From positions 1 through 55,910 of the forward strand of contig JAISIZ010000088.1 in the NCBI GenBank assembly GCA_031261785.1: 55,910 nt of DNA, read 5' to 3'. Under the pieces are notes generated by a model. That model was not told where the DNA came from. It did no database searches and saw only the letters and a list, made by a program, of their open reading frames with translations. Shown in pieces: positions 9,656-19,600 of this stretch. The position numbers were made by a program, and so were the translations under genes. The stretch comes from Mediterranea sp. (in: CFB group bacteria). GTDB taxonomy: Bacteria > Bacteroidota > Bacteroidia > Bacteroidales > Bacteroidaceae. Position 1 is the first letter of the stretch; each line of letters begins with the position of its first letter.

Positions 9656-10939
9656 CTATTCCATGCTGATGACACGTACGTTGTCGAGGAGAATGACCGG
9701 GCTGCACACCGATCCGCCGGCATAAGCCTCCGCTCCAAAGTTGTGCAGGGCTATGCAGAGATTGGCGTAAGACGTGGTGAGATCGATCGTAGCACCGGAA
9801 TTCGAATACTTGAAGTCGGCAATCGGAATCGTCACCGTCTCCCAGCCGTCTGTCACGTACGAACCCGTAGCCTGCCACGGCGCGTAGAACGCGCGCGGGT
9901 GTCCGCCGGCACCATCCCAAAGGCAATTTTCGGCATCGCCCGGAGGGATGAAGAAGATGCTGAACGGCACCGCGCTCCAAGCCTGCAACACGTTCATGTC
10001 GAACTTCAGCGCCGCCGTCTCGGGATTGAACGAGAACATCGGGTTGGGTATGTCGGCATTGGGGTTATTCGTGTCGGCGCTACCCCAGATGTTGACGTTC
10101 CAGCCGGTGGTGTACGAGGTGGTAGCGTTGATATTGATTTCCTTGCGCACATACGTGCCCTTGATGGCCAGTGCGGGATCGTTCTGCAATTCCTGCGCGG
10201 CGGGGCGTCCCCATCCGCCCACGAATCCTGTCCCTCCGTTCTCCGTCGGCTCGAATCCGGTGATGAACTGCACCTTATCCGGGTCGCCGTCGCGGAACAG
10301 CGTGCGGTACGAGCGGGTGTTGCTTCCGTAGGTGGTGGTGACGGTGATGTATCCGCTCACGTCGTCGGGCGGCGCGACGAACGACATCGACGTCTTGTCC
10401 ACGCTCAGTATGTCCTCGTAGGGCACGGTATAGTTGCCTATGGAGATGGAAATGTGGGCGTTGGGATAGTCGAGCATGTAGTCGCCCATCAGGGTGACGG
10501 TGCCTCCGGCGGGGATGTTGTCGCAATAGATGCGCGAGATGGTGGGGTTGGGCACCTGCGTCACGAAGTCGTAGCCCACGGTGTCCTTGGCCTCGGTCAC
10601 CATCCATATCTTGTTGGTGATCTCGGTAGGCAACGTGTTGGGCACGGTGGCGTATAGCGTGTTGGGGGTGATGAAGTTGATGTTGAGCACCGCCTTCACG
10701 TCATTGAAGAACAGCTCTTGCACGCTGGTGAGGTTCTCGCCTACCAGCACCACGCTGGTGCCCATATAGGCTCCGGTGAGCAAGGAGTCGGCCTTGGCGG
10801 CGTCGGTGGGCCGCACGTAGTAGACGGTTGGCGTGCCCTTGCTCATCTTGTACTCGCCCGTGTAGTTCTCGCAGCTCGTCACGGCGAGACCGGCCACCAA
10901 GAGCAGGCCGAGCGTTATCTGTTTGATTCTTGTTTTCAT
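9656..10939 (-). CDS. surface glycan-binding lipoprotein (SGBP-B-like)
   Basis: A 427-residue protein from the ATG at 10939, which begins a lipoprotein signal with lipobox VTSC. An IPT/TIG-like region covers about residues 35-210. The C-terminal half contains aromatic-rich strands (WNVNIWGS, FYAPWQATGSY, GWETVTIPIADF) like the glycan-binding domain of SusE-position proteins such as xyloglucan SGBP-B. It is encoded 16 bases after susD, the usual slot for such a protein. It should hold mannan chains at the cell surface and pass them to SusCD. The binding specificity is inferred from the locus. Confidence 0.8.
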   Translation of the reverse strand: MKTRIKQITLGLLLVAGLAVTSCENYTGEYKMSKGTPTVYYVRPTDAAKADSLLTGAYMGTSVVLVGENLTSVQELFFNDVKAVLNINFITPNTLYATVPNTLPTEITNKIWMVTEAKDTVGYDFVTQVPNPTISRIYCDNIPAGGTVTLMGDYMLDYPNAHISISIGNYTVPYEDILSVDKTSMSFVAPPDDVSGYITVTTTYGSNTRSYRTLFRDGDPDKVQFITGFEPTENGGTGFVGGWGRPAAQELQNDPALAIKGTYVRKEININATTSYTTGWNVNIWGSADTNNPNADIPNPMFSFNPETAALKFDMNVLQAWSAVPFSIFFIPPGDAENCLWDGAGGHPRAFYAPWQATGSYVTDGWETVTIPIADFKYSNSGATIDLTTSYANLCIALHNFGAEAYAGGSVCSPVILLDNVRVISME

Positions 10940-10955
10940 ATCTGTCGGGGTGTTA

Positions 10956-12761
10956 TCATTCATACGTATATTGGCTGACGTCCACGTCCTGCGGGTCCTC
11001 GCGCAGGTGGGGGTTCATCTGCAGGTCGGTCTCGGGGAAGTCGATGGTGAGCTGCGAGGCGGCGTAGGGCTGTCCCGTGGCTTCCTGGTCGTTGATGCGG
11101 GGGAGCTTCTTGGTCGCGTCGTTCGGGTCGGCTGTCGGCTCGGTGTCCTCGGACTTGTAGTAATCGCTCAGCCCCATGTAGGTGTGGCGTTCCTGCGTAT
11201 TCAGGCGCGTCAGGGCGTCGGAGGGGTTGTAATACGCCAGGCGGACGAAGTCGTACCAGAAGTCGCCCTCGCAAGCCAGCTCGAGGCGGCGTTCCTTGAA
11301 GATGTCGTCGAAGGTGATGGTGGTCTTCTCGTCCACGCCGGCACGGCTACGTACGGCGTTGAAGGCGCGTAGCGCGGTGGCGTCGGAGGTCGACGCGCCG
11401 TTGCCGAGTATGGCTTCGGCCAAGACGAGGTAGACATCGGAGAGGCGCAGGATGTGCGTGGCCAGTCCGGTCTTCATCTGCCCGTTGTTGGTGCCTATCT
11501 CGGCCATGTGGTCGGCGTTGTTGCCCACGAGATGCTTCACGCAGTTGGCGCCGGTGGCGCTGTCGAAGCTGCCCAGCACGTCCTCGCAGTACATGGTCCA
11601 GTCGAAGCCGTTGGAGAAGGTCACCTCGGCGCTACCGTCGGACGTTGCCTTGGTGGGATGGTCACGCCAGAAGCTGGGACATCCGTTGCCGTCGTACACG
11701 TCACCGTACATCATCAGGGTCTGCTTGCGCCGCTTGTCGTAGTTGTTGCGCGTCTTGCTGGTGGCATCCTCGTCGAACGCCATGGCCAGGTCGACACTCG
11801 GGCCTGTCCAGTTGCCCCAGGCTCCGCCCGAGCCGTACTCGTCGAAGCCGGCCAATGCCAAGTCGGCTTGCAGGGAGTTGTAGGCCGTCCAGTAATTGTC
11901 GCTCGCCACCACCCAACGCCAGCTGATCAAGCCCTCGCGGGTGAAGTTGCCGCTTCCGCGGAACACGTCGGCATATTCCGGCTCGAGCCAGTAGGCGTAG
12001 TGGTCGGCCACCATCTTGGCGTACTCGGCCGCCTTGGCCAGGGCGTCGGGGTCGCGGTCGCCGTTGCGTCCGTAGCCCGCCTTGGTGAGGTACACCTTCG
12101 CCAGCAGCCCGTAGGCGGAGTATTTGCCGAGTCGTCCTTGATCGGGTTCTTCGGGCAGCCACTCCACGGCCTTCTCGAGGGTCATGATGATATAGTCGTA
12201 CACGCTGGGGATGGAGGCCCGGTAGAGCGAGCTGTATTCCCCGCTGGTGAGCAGCTCGGTGTTGTTGTGCACGATGGGCACGGCGCCATATACGCGTACC
12301 ATGAAGAAGTAGGCCATGGCTTTCCACACCAGCGCCTCGCCCTTGGCGGTGTTGCGCCCCAGCTCGGTGGAGCTTCCGCCGGCGTAGCGGTTGATGTTCT
12401 CGATCACCGTGTTGGAGCGGGCGTTCACGGCCCATAGCGAGGCCGACATATTGGCCAGCTGCTCGTCGACCGAGCCGTCCTTGGTGGTGAGTTTGTAGAA
12501 GCCGTTGCTACCCATGTAGATGTTGCCCGACATCACGTCGCCCACCTGTACCCAGCCGCGGAAGAAGTCGTACCAAGGCACGGAGTAGAGCAGGTTGGCC
12601 GCTTGCCGGCATTGCTCGTCGGACTGGTAGAAGTCCGACAGGGTATAGCTGGATTCGTCGGGGCGGTTGAGGAAATCCTCGCAGCCCGTCGTCAGTCCCA
12701 GCGTCATCGCCGCCGCGCACACGGCGAGCAGCGTCTTCGTTCGTTTTGCTATATAGTTCAT
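10956..12761 (-). CDS. SusD-family outer-membrane glycan-binding lipoprotein
   Basis: About 601 residues from the ATG at 12761, which starts the signal MNYIAKRTKTLLAV and leads to lipobox TTGC followed by EDFLNRPDES, the usual SusD N-terminus. Another ATG at 12773 is possible. Length and the C-terminal RDPQDVDVSQYTYE-like tail fit SusD/RagB. It forms the lid over the SusC channel and binds oligosaccharides at the surface. The gene starts 22 bases after susC, as is standard for a SusCD pair. Confidence 0.95.
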   Translation of the reverse strand: MNYIAKRTKTLLAVCAAAMTLGLTTGCEDFLNRPDESSYTLSDFYQSDEQCRQAANLLYSVPWYDFFRGWVQVGDVMSGNIYMGSNGFYKLTTKDGSVDEQLANMSASLWAVNARSNTVIENINRYAGGSSTELGRNTAKGEALVWKAMAYFFMVRVYGAVPIVHNNTELLTSGEYSSLYRASIPSVYDYIIMTLEKAVEWLPEEPDQGRLGKYSAYGLLAKVYLTKAGYGRNGDRDPDALAKAAEYAKMVADHYAYWLEPEYADVFRGSGNFTREGLISWRWVVASDNYWTAYNSLQADLALAGFDEYGSGGAWGNWTGPSVDLAMAFDEDATSKTRNNYDKRRKQTLMMYGDVYDGNGCPSFWRDHPTKATSDGSAEVTFSNGFDWTMYCEDVLGSFDSATGANCVKHLVGNNADHMAEIGTNNGQMKTGLATHILRLSDVYLVLAEAILGNGASTSDATALRAFNAVRSRAGVDEKTTITFDDIFKERRLELACEGDFWYDFVRLAYYNPSDALTRLNTQERHTYMGLSDYYKSEDTEPTADPNDATKKLPRINDQEATGQPYAASQLTIDFPETDLQMNPHLREDPQDVDVSQYTYE

Positions 12762-12783
12762 ATTGTCAGTCATTAAGATGGGG

Positions 12784-15700
12784 TTAGAAGGATATGTTAG
12801 CTCCGAAGGATACGGTGCGGGGCGAGGGGTAGCGTCCCATGTCGAATCCGAAAGTATAGCCCGTGGCATCCTGTGAGTTGGCGCCCACCTCGGGGTCGAA
12901 GCCGCTGTATCCGGTGATGGTCCACAGGTTCTGTATGTTGCAGTACACGCGCACGTTGCTCAGCCCGACCTTGCGCAACAGCGCCTTGGGCAGGGTGTAG
13001 CCCAGCATGATGTTCTTGAAGCGCAGGTACGATCCGTCCTCGATGTACTTGGAGCTGATGCGGGTATTGTTGTAGGGCAGTCCCTGTCCGGCGCGCGACA
13101 TCATGGTGCCGGGGTTGGTCACCACCACGTTGTCGGCGTCCTCGAACCAGTTGTTGATGGTCACGCCTCCCGTGGTGACGGGATATTGCTTGTTGGGGTC
13201 GATGGGTGCCAGGCGGGCGTAATCCATGGCGTCGCGCAGCTGGTTGGTCCAGTAGCCCATGCCGGTAAGCTCGCGCCCGAGGGCGTTGAAGACATCGTTG
13301 CCCACGCTGCCTTGCAGGAAGATGGTGAGGTCGAAGCCTTTGTAGCTGAACGAATTGTTGAAGCCGAACGTGAAGTCGGGCAGCGGGTTGCCGATGATGG
13401 TGCGGTCGTGGGTGTCGATCACGCCGTCGGGCGTTCCGGCTGGCCCGGAGATGTCGCGGTACTTCATGTCGCCGGGGAACACGGTGGAGTAGCGGTTGAA
13501 CGCCGCGGGCAGGGAGCCGTAGAGGTGGTCCATGATGTCCTGCTTATCCTTATATACTCCGTCGGCCACGTATCCGTAGAACTGGAAGAGCGGCTTGCCG
13601 ATCTGCGAGAGCGACACCACGTCGCTCCACTGTCCGTAACCCTCGATGGCCGAGGCGTCGGTGCCCGAGAGGGCCACCAGCTTGTTGCGGTTGAAAGAAA
13701 TCTGGAAGTCGGTGTCCCATGTCAGCTCGCCGGTGAGGTTGTGCGTGTTGAGCGAGATCTCGAGGCCGCGGTTGTCGATGGTGCCGTAGTTGCCCATCGG
13801 GGCGGTGAGCGCCGAGTTGCCGTTGCCCCGCGAGCCGAAGTAGGTAGGCAGCTGGAGGCGCATCAGCATGTCGCTGGCGCGCTTGTTGTACCAGTCCACG
13901 GTGAGGTTGATGCGGTCGTCGAGGAAGCTCAGGTCCAGTCCGATGTTCCATTGCTCCTGCGTCTCCCACTTCACGGCGGGATTGGCAATCTGCGCTTGCT
14001 TGAAGGCGGTGCCCAGCCCGGTGGGGAAGGAGGAGATGGTGGCTCCCCACAGTCCTTGCCCGATGTTGGAGTTACCGGTCTGTCCCCAGCCCACGCGGAG
14101 CTTACCGTTGCTCACGATGTGCTTGATGGGCGCCCAGAACTTCTCGTTGGTGAATCTCCACGAGCCGGCCAGGGAGTGGAACTTCGCCCAGCGGTTGTCG
14201 GGACCGAAGGCCGACGATCCGTCGTAGCGGAAGGTGTACGTGGCCAGGTAGCGGTCGTCGTAGTTGTACGTCTCGCGGGTGAAGAACGAGGCCATCGATC
14301 CGTCGCCGAATCCGTCGAAGTACGTCTGGTTGTCCTCGTTGGCCAGCTGCGGGTTCTTCACGATGTTGCTGCCGAGGTCGAGGCCGCGGATGCGGATGTA
14401 GTCCCAGTTACTTTCCGAGGCTTCCTGTCCCACCATGGCGGTGAAGCCGTGCTTCCCTATCTGCCCGGTGTAGGTGATGTAGTTCTTCAGGTTCCAGTAG
14501 CTGTTGGTATTCTTCTGCCAGGCGATGGAGTTGACGTCGCGCCTCACGCCTCCGCCGAAATCATACGTAGGCTGCCACGCCTCGCTGTGCGACCATCCGA
14601 AGTCGTATCCCAGCTCGGCGTGCCACGTCAGCCCCTTCAGCGGGGTGATGTCCCAGAAGAGGCTTCCGTTGAGCTTCTGCCGCTTCAGCGTATTGGTGTC
14701 GAGGTTGGCCATGGCGATGGGGTTGACGCGGGTATATCCCTCGCGCACTTGCGAGGCGAAGTTGCCGTACGCGTCGTAGATGGGTATGTCGGGTGGCGTC
14801 TGCAGGGAGTAGGTCAGGATGCCCTGCGTACCCTCGGCCACGTTGAGGTGCTCATTGGTCTGCGAGTACATCACGTTCATTCCGAGCTTGAACCACGACT
14901 TGAGTTGCGCGTCGAGGTTCATGCGGGCCGAGAAGCGGTTGAAGTCCGTGCCGATGATGGTACCTTCCTGGTCCATGTACGAGCCGGAGACGTAGTACTT
15001 CACCTTGTCCGTGCCGCCCTCGGCGGAGATGGTATGCTGGTGCATCAGGGCCGGGCGGAACACGGCGTCCTGCCAGTCGGTTCCCGCGCCCAATAGGGAG
15101 GGATCCTGGTACTCGGGCGTGCCCTGTGAGCCGCCGGTGGTGGCCGCGATGGCCGAGCTGTACTCGGCGTACTCGCGGAGGTTCATCATGTCAAGCCGCT
15201 TGTTCTGCTCCTGCCAGCCCACCATGCCCTCGTAGGTGAACCGCGCCTCGCCCGAGCGTCCGCGCTTGGTGGTAATGAGCACCACGCCGTTGGAGCCTTG
15301 CGCGCCGTAGATGGCGGTGGCGGAGGCGTCCTTGAGGATCTCCATCGAGACGATGTCCGAGGGGTTGAGGTTGGACAGGGGCGAGATGGAACCCGCGCCG
15401 TTGCCGAGGTTCAGTCCTAAGGAGTTGCCGGTGGTGGAGCCGCCCTGCCAGATCACGCCGTCGACCACGTAGAGTGGCGACGAGCTGGCGTTGATGGTGG
15501 CCTGTCCGCGGATGTTGATGGACATCGACGAGCCTGGCGCTCCGGAGGTCATCACGGTGGTGACACCCGCCGCCTTGCCCTGCAACGCCTGGTCGAGGTT
15601 GGTGGCGATGGTGCTCTTGATGGCTTTCTCGCCCACCGAGACCGACGCGCCCGAGAGGTCGCTCTTCTTCATCGTACCGTAGCCTATCACGACCACCTCG

Positions 15701-16053
15701 TCGAGCAGCTCGGAGTCTTCGTTGAGAATGATGTCCAGCGTGTTTTGGTTACCCACGCGGATCTCGCGCGTGGTATAGCCGATGTAGGAAATCACCAGCG
15801 TGGCACCCGGGCGGACGTTGATGGCAAACTGTCCGCTGGCGTCGGTGATGACACCGTTCGTAGTGCCTTTCTCCATCACGTTGGCGCCGATGATGGTGCC
15901 CGCGGCGTCGGAGACCGTACCTGTGACTCGCTTGGTTTGCTGTTGCTCCGCCGCCTCAGCGCCCGAGGAGGGAGCGGCCAGCAGAGAAGGGGAAACTCCC
16001 AGCAGGGAGCAAAACCCCATTAACAACACAGTCTTTCTGAAATGTTCCTTCAT
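12784..16053 (-). CDS. SusC-family TonB-dependent outer-membrane transporter
   Basis: A 1089-residue protein with a Sec signal ending near Ala27, a carboxypeptidase-regulatory-like domain (VTGTVSDAAGTIIGANV, about residues 43-120), a plug domain starting at DEVVVIGYGTMKKSDLSGA, and a C-terminal beta-barrel ending in the typical aromatic residue (FGANISF). It imports mannan oligosaccharides into the periplasm with energy from TonB. It is the first gene of the mannan locus and follows a 5' region with a promoter and operator-like boxes. No STN domain is seen, so control by an anti-sigma factor through this protein is unlikely. Confidence 0.96.
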   Translation of the reverse strand: MKEHFRKTVLLMGFCSLLGVSPSLLAAPSSGAEAAEQQQTKRVTGTVSDAAGTIIGANVMEKGTTNGVITDASGQFAINVRPGATLVISYIGYTTREIRVGNQNTLDIILNEDSELLDEVVVIGYGTMKKSDLSGASVSVGEKAIKSTIATNLDQALQGKAAGVTTVMTSGAPGSSMSINIRGQATINASSSPLYVVDGVIWQGGSTTGNSLGLNLGNGAGSISPLSNLNPSDIVSMEILKDASATAIYGAQGSNGVVLITTKRGRSGEARFTYEGMVGWQEQNKRLDMMNLREYAEYSSAIAATTGGSQGTPEYQDPSLLGAGTDWQDAVFRPALMHQHTISAEGGTDKVKYYVSGSYMDQEGTIIGTDFNRFSARMNLDAQLKSWFKLGMNVMYSQTNEHLNVAEGTQGILTYSLQTPPDIPIYDAYGNFASQVREGYTRVNPIAMANLDTNTLKRQKLNGSLFWDITPLKGLTWHAELGYDFGWSHSEAWQPTYDFGGGVRRDVNSIAWQKNTNSYWNLKNYITYTGQIGKHGFTAMVGQEASESNWDYIRIRGLDLGSNIVKNPQLANEDNQTYFDGFGDGSMASFFTRETYNYDDRYLATYTFRYDGSSAFGPDNRWAKFHSLAGSWRFTNEKFWAPIKHIVSNGKLRVGWGQTGNSNIGQGLWGATISSFPTGLGTAFKQAQIANPAVKWETQEQWNIGLDLSFLDDRINLTVDWYNKRASDMLMRLQLPTYFGSRGNGNSALTAPMGNYGTIDNRGLEISLNTHNLTGELTWDTDFQISFNRNKLVALSGTDASAIEGYGQWSDVVSLSQIGKPLFQFYGYVADGVYKDKQDIMDHLYGSLPAAFNRYSTVFPGDMKYRDISGPAGTPDGVIDTHDRTIIGNPLPDFTFGFNNSFSYKGFDLTIFLQGSVGNDVFNALGRELTGMGYWTNQLRDAMDYARLAPIDPNKQYPVTTGGVTINNWFEDADNVVVTNPGTMMSRAGQGLPYNNTRISSKYIEDGSYLRFKNIMLGYTLPKALLRKVGLSNVRVYCNIQNLWTITGYSGFDPEVGANSQDATGYTFGFDMGRYPSPRTVSFGANISF

Positions 16054-16125
16054 ACCTTGTATTATTAGGGTTAATTGTTTTGTTTAGCAGCTGCCTTTTG
16101 CTTTGTGAATACAGCTATCATGATG

Positions 16126-16184
16126 CAAAATTAGCCCTTGCGGAGCACATAAACAGATACTATTTTATCCGATGCCGATACTAT
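16126..16184 (-). promoter_or_regulatory. susC promoter with two operator-like boxes
   Basis: Minus strand: GATAAAATAGTAT (16157-16169), GTTT (16151-16154), a 17-base spacer, then TAATTTTG (16126-16133), a -7 box of TANNTTTG type. This copies the layout at 6085-6128, and 12 of 13 bases of the box agree. A second ATAGTAT core lies 21 bases upstream (16178-16184), two helical turns away, as expected for a dimeric or tandem-binding activator. The regulator itself is not in the window. The leader before the susC ATG is about 65 bases. Confidence 0.7.
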
Positions 16185-16649
16185 GGGGACAGGGGATACC
16201 TCGACGCATGACGTAGCCGGGTGGGCGACGGCGTGAATACATCCGTGAAATCGTTCGATGTCCCACACAGGGTAATTCCATTTAAGCTAAGACGAAAAGC
16301 TCGGGCTTTTTTCTCCATTCCCGAAATCTGATTACAAAAGCTCGGACTTTTTTCTCCATTCCCGAAATCTGATTACAAAAGCTCGGGCTTTTTTCTCCAT
16401 TCCCGAAATCTGATTACAAAAGCCCGGACTTCTCGCTCCTCGCTAATCCGTGGTTGAAATTTGTAGGCCTCGCGAAACCTCCATGCGGCGCGTGAGGACT
16501 TCGCGGATCCGCGAAGATTCGCCCACGACGACGACAATGATAGGGCAGGAACCCTCCTTCTTCCCGCATACATACAGGACACAAAGTCGCGACTTTCTCG
16601 GCTCGCGTCATCCTACGCTACCCTATTTTAGGCTATAAGTAATCGATTA
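16185..16649. other. noncoding spacer between helicase operon and mannan locus
   Basis: This 465-base stretch holds the 41-bp tandem repeats at 16295-16417. Short open frames cross it, but they run through the repeats and show no family motif. Bases 16481-16511 resemble one unit of the separate 41-bp array before guaB (CCATG, then CGCG, then TTCGCGGA), so remnants of a dispersed repeat may be present. The helicase operon ends at 16650 on the minus strand, so its terminator should lie here; the repeat hairpins could serve. Confidence 0.5.
16295..16417. repeat. three 41-bp tandem repeats, each with a terminator-like hairpin
   Basis: Units run 16295-16335, 16336-16376 and 16377-16417. They differ at one position (CTCGGGC or CTCGGAC). 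A degraded fourth unit starts at 16418. Each carries AAAAGC, a TCGG loop, and GCTTTTTT, a hairpin with a T-run on the plus strand. The array lies downstream of the minus-strand helicase operon and upstream of the susC promoter, so it may insulate the two. There are no unique spacers, so it is not CRISPR. Confidence 0.85.
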
Positions 16650-19600
16650 TCAACGCGCGCTTTCCAATATCTCATAACAGAACGGTAAGGTACGCTCCTG
16701 ATGATTCAAAAAGTAGTTGAAGGTCGATTTTTCCCTTTTCACCCTGTTGACATAAGGCTCTATTTTGCTTTGAAAGGCTTTGTACGAATTAATCTTGCTG
16801 TCGTTTTCCGAATGTTGGATAATGAATAGAAATTTGTTCAATGGATAGTCATGCATGGTCTCCCCGATCATTTGTCCCAGCTCTCCCGCGAAGCGAGCTG
16901 ATATGTTAGAGAAGAAGTAAGAGAAATTAAAGATGATGAGAGTAGGAAGTTCGGAACATGAATCCCAGTATTTCTTGTTAAGCTCGGAGAAAGACTCAAT
17001 CATACGTATCCTCAACTTCTCTCCCTGCGTAGATTGTAGAAACGCGCTGCCCATCTTCTTCATCTCCACCGATATGTCAATGCCTGTGTAAAGCATATTC
17101 GGAGCATCCGTTAGGAAAGCTTCCGTGAAGGCGATACCAGATGTCGCGGGGCCACATCCGATGTCGATGAATTGTAGACGGCCGCCGTAAGCAAGTATAT
17201 AGGTTTCCATCCATTTCCGATACGTCGAAAACAGTGCCTTGCCGCTGCAATAATGCATTCTCATGATGTAGTAGCAATAAAGCAACACCTGTTCCCGCGG
17301 ATTGAACTCTACGCCGACATCATCATTAAAAAGAGACAACTGATTCGAGAAATTGATACGGCCATAGCCTATCGCGTTGAGATTGGTTTGCATGTCCCTT
17401 CCCAAGACAAGGTCGGGCCATCCCTCCGATTCCGCCACGATAGGTTCCTGCACCAATCGACGGTATGCTTCGTTGTACTTCTGGCCAAGCGTATATGTCG
17501 CCCGGCTGAGATTCAAATCTCCGTCGGGTAAGTCGGGTACTCCGAATTCGCCTGTCACGTACTTAGAGGGGTCAATGGCGAAGTATCCATGTTTCCCCCG
17601 GATTAGCTCCATGAGCTTAAAGAAGGTGAAGTTGTTGGTAAGGAGTTCGGGGTTGCCTACCAACAAGAGATGCTCTCTGGCACGAGTCAGCGCTACGTTG
17701 AGCTTGCGGTCTATGATATCGCCATCCTCTTCGAAAGAAAGACTCGTCAGGAAGCTGAGTTGATAATACTTTTGGATAGTGAAGCCATAGATGATGTATT
17801 CGCGCTGGCTTCCCTGATAACGTTCGACGGTATCTATCGTAACGTGACGCAATACGTCGATTTCATATTCGCCTATGGCGCTACGTATAGCGGTAATCTG
17901 ACTGCGATAGGGTACGATTACCCCTATCGTTTTCTTTGCATCAAAGCCTTTCCGGTGAAGTTCGTATATCTTAACGACGGTGGCGGCTATCACCTTCGCT
18001 TCGTTCAGGTTTACTTTATCCGATACGCTGTTTTCGGGCGAAGGTACAGCTATGAAAGCAACGCGTCTTGTCGTAAGGAGGTCTTCGATCCCATTCTCAC
18101 CCCGGGTTTTGCCGTCTAGCTTCTTCCATTGCCGCTCTTCCGCCTCCGTCAAGGTATTGTGGTAGAAAGAGACGTTGGAAAACAAGGCAATGTCATGGTG
18201 CATCCGCCCTTGGGCGGTGAGCCGATAGACTACCCGCTTATCCGACTTGTACTTCTGGAGCAATCTCTCGAACAAGGAAAAGCGGCAGTCGGTCAGAAGT
18301 ATCTTTTTTAAAAGAGGCTCTTCCACCCGCGACTCATCCGCGCTTTGTTGTACAACAGCTGGAAGTTGCTTATGGTCGCCTATCAGGACAAACTTACTGA
18401 TAGCCGATCGCCCCTTTTCATACTCCGCGCTCAGCAAGCCCATGATTTGAGGTTCCGTGATCTGTGAAGCTTCATCGATAATAACCAGGTTGAAACATTT
18501 TAGTTTAAGCAGCTCGATATGCGAATTGATCGCCGTAGTTGTCCCTACAAATACCCTCTCGGCAAGAACGGCTTCTTTAAACCGTGATAAGGATTCTCCG
18601 GGTTGGAGCTTCTCGCTGAGCAAGTAGGGCTTATACGCGTCGGAGCATGAGAATTTGCTCCCAATGCGTATGAAGCCGTTCATGGCATCCTCTTTAACCA
18701 GATTAACTAACTTCTCGCAGATCTCATCCACCGCCCGGTTGGTATAGGCCAACAACAAAATGGATGAATCCGGGTTCGAAAGCTCTTCCTTGAGGGTGTT
18801 GACGAGACCGAACGAGGTTTTACCCGTTCCGGGAGGACCGATGATGAGGAAAAAGTCTTTCGCTTGCTTCACGCGTAAGGCCAATTCGTTGAAGCTTCCG
18901 TATTCACCGTTTAAGCTCAATGTTTCGTCTATTTCCGGCTCTCGTTGTGACAACAATAAGTCCTTGCGCTCCTGGGGAGCCGAGAGGAAAGCATACATCC
19001 CCCGATAGAGGGAATTGAAAGAGGATTCAAAGAAGTCGTGTTCGATAGCCCATAACGCGTTTTTGTTTTCCTGGTAATGGAAGATGTGAGGTCCGGTCTG
19101 CGATGAGCGGAGGTATAACGTTATTTCATCAGCTTTAATATCTTTGATGGTGCATCGAAGCACCATCGTTCGTCTGAGATCCGGTTCCTCCCCGTCTTTG
19201 TAGGGGTATAGCGCGACGATATCGCCTATCCGGAAGTTAGCGTTCTCGCCGCTCCCGCGTTCATCAAACCGCAAGCTCACCTCTTCCACCCAGCCTTGAT
19301 GCCGGGGAGATGGGGACATAAGGGTCAGCCTATCGTATATATCGCCAGCCTGTAGCTTGCTCTCCAAGGAGTTGTACCATTTAGAGGCAAACCCCGAGTT
19401 TTCCTTCGTGTTGTTTCCGATCTTAGCGAGCAGATGCTCTGTCTCTAAAAACGTCATAAAACGATAATAATAGGCCTGCTCCAATGCGGAAGCGTTATGG
19501 ATGGGAGATAGCAACTCTTCTATTTGAGGCTTTTGATAGTCATTCCACAGTCTATTGGCCGCACGCTTAGTGTTTAGCCCGTCCGCCGTGATGTCACCAA

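Noticed and set aside
16373..16638. Small open frames between the 41-bp repeats and the helicase gene
   Set aside because: They exist on both strands, cross the repeats and show no recognisable protein features.
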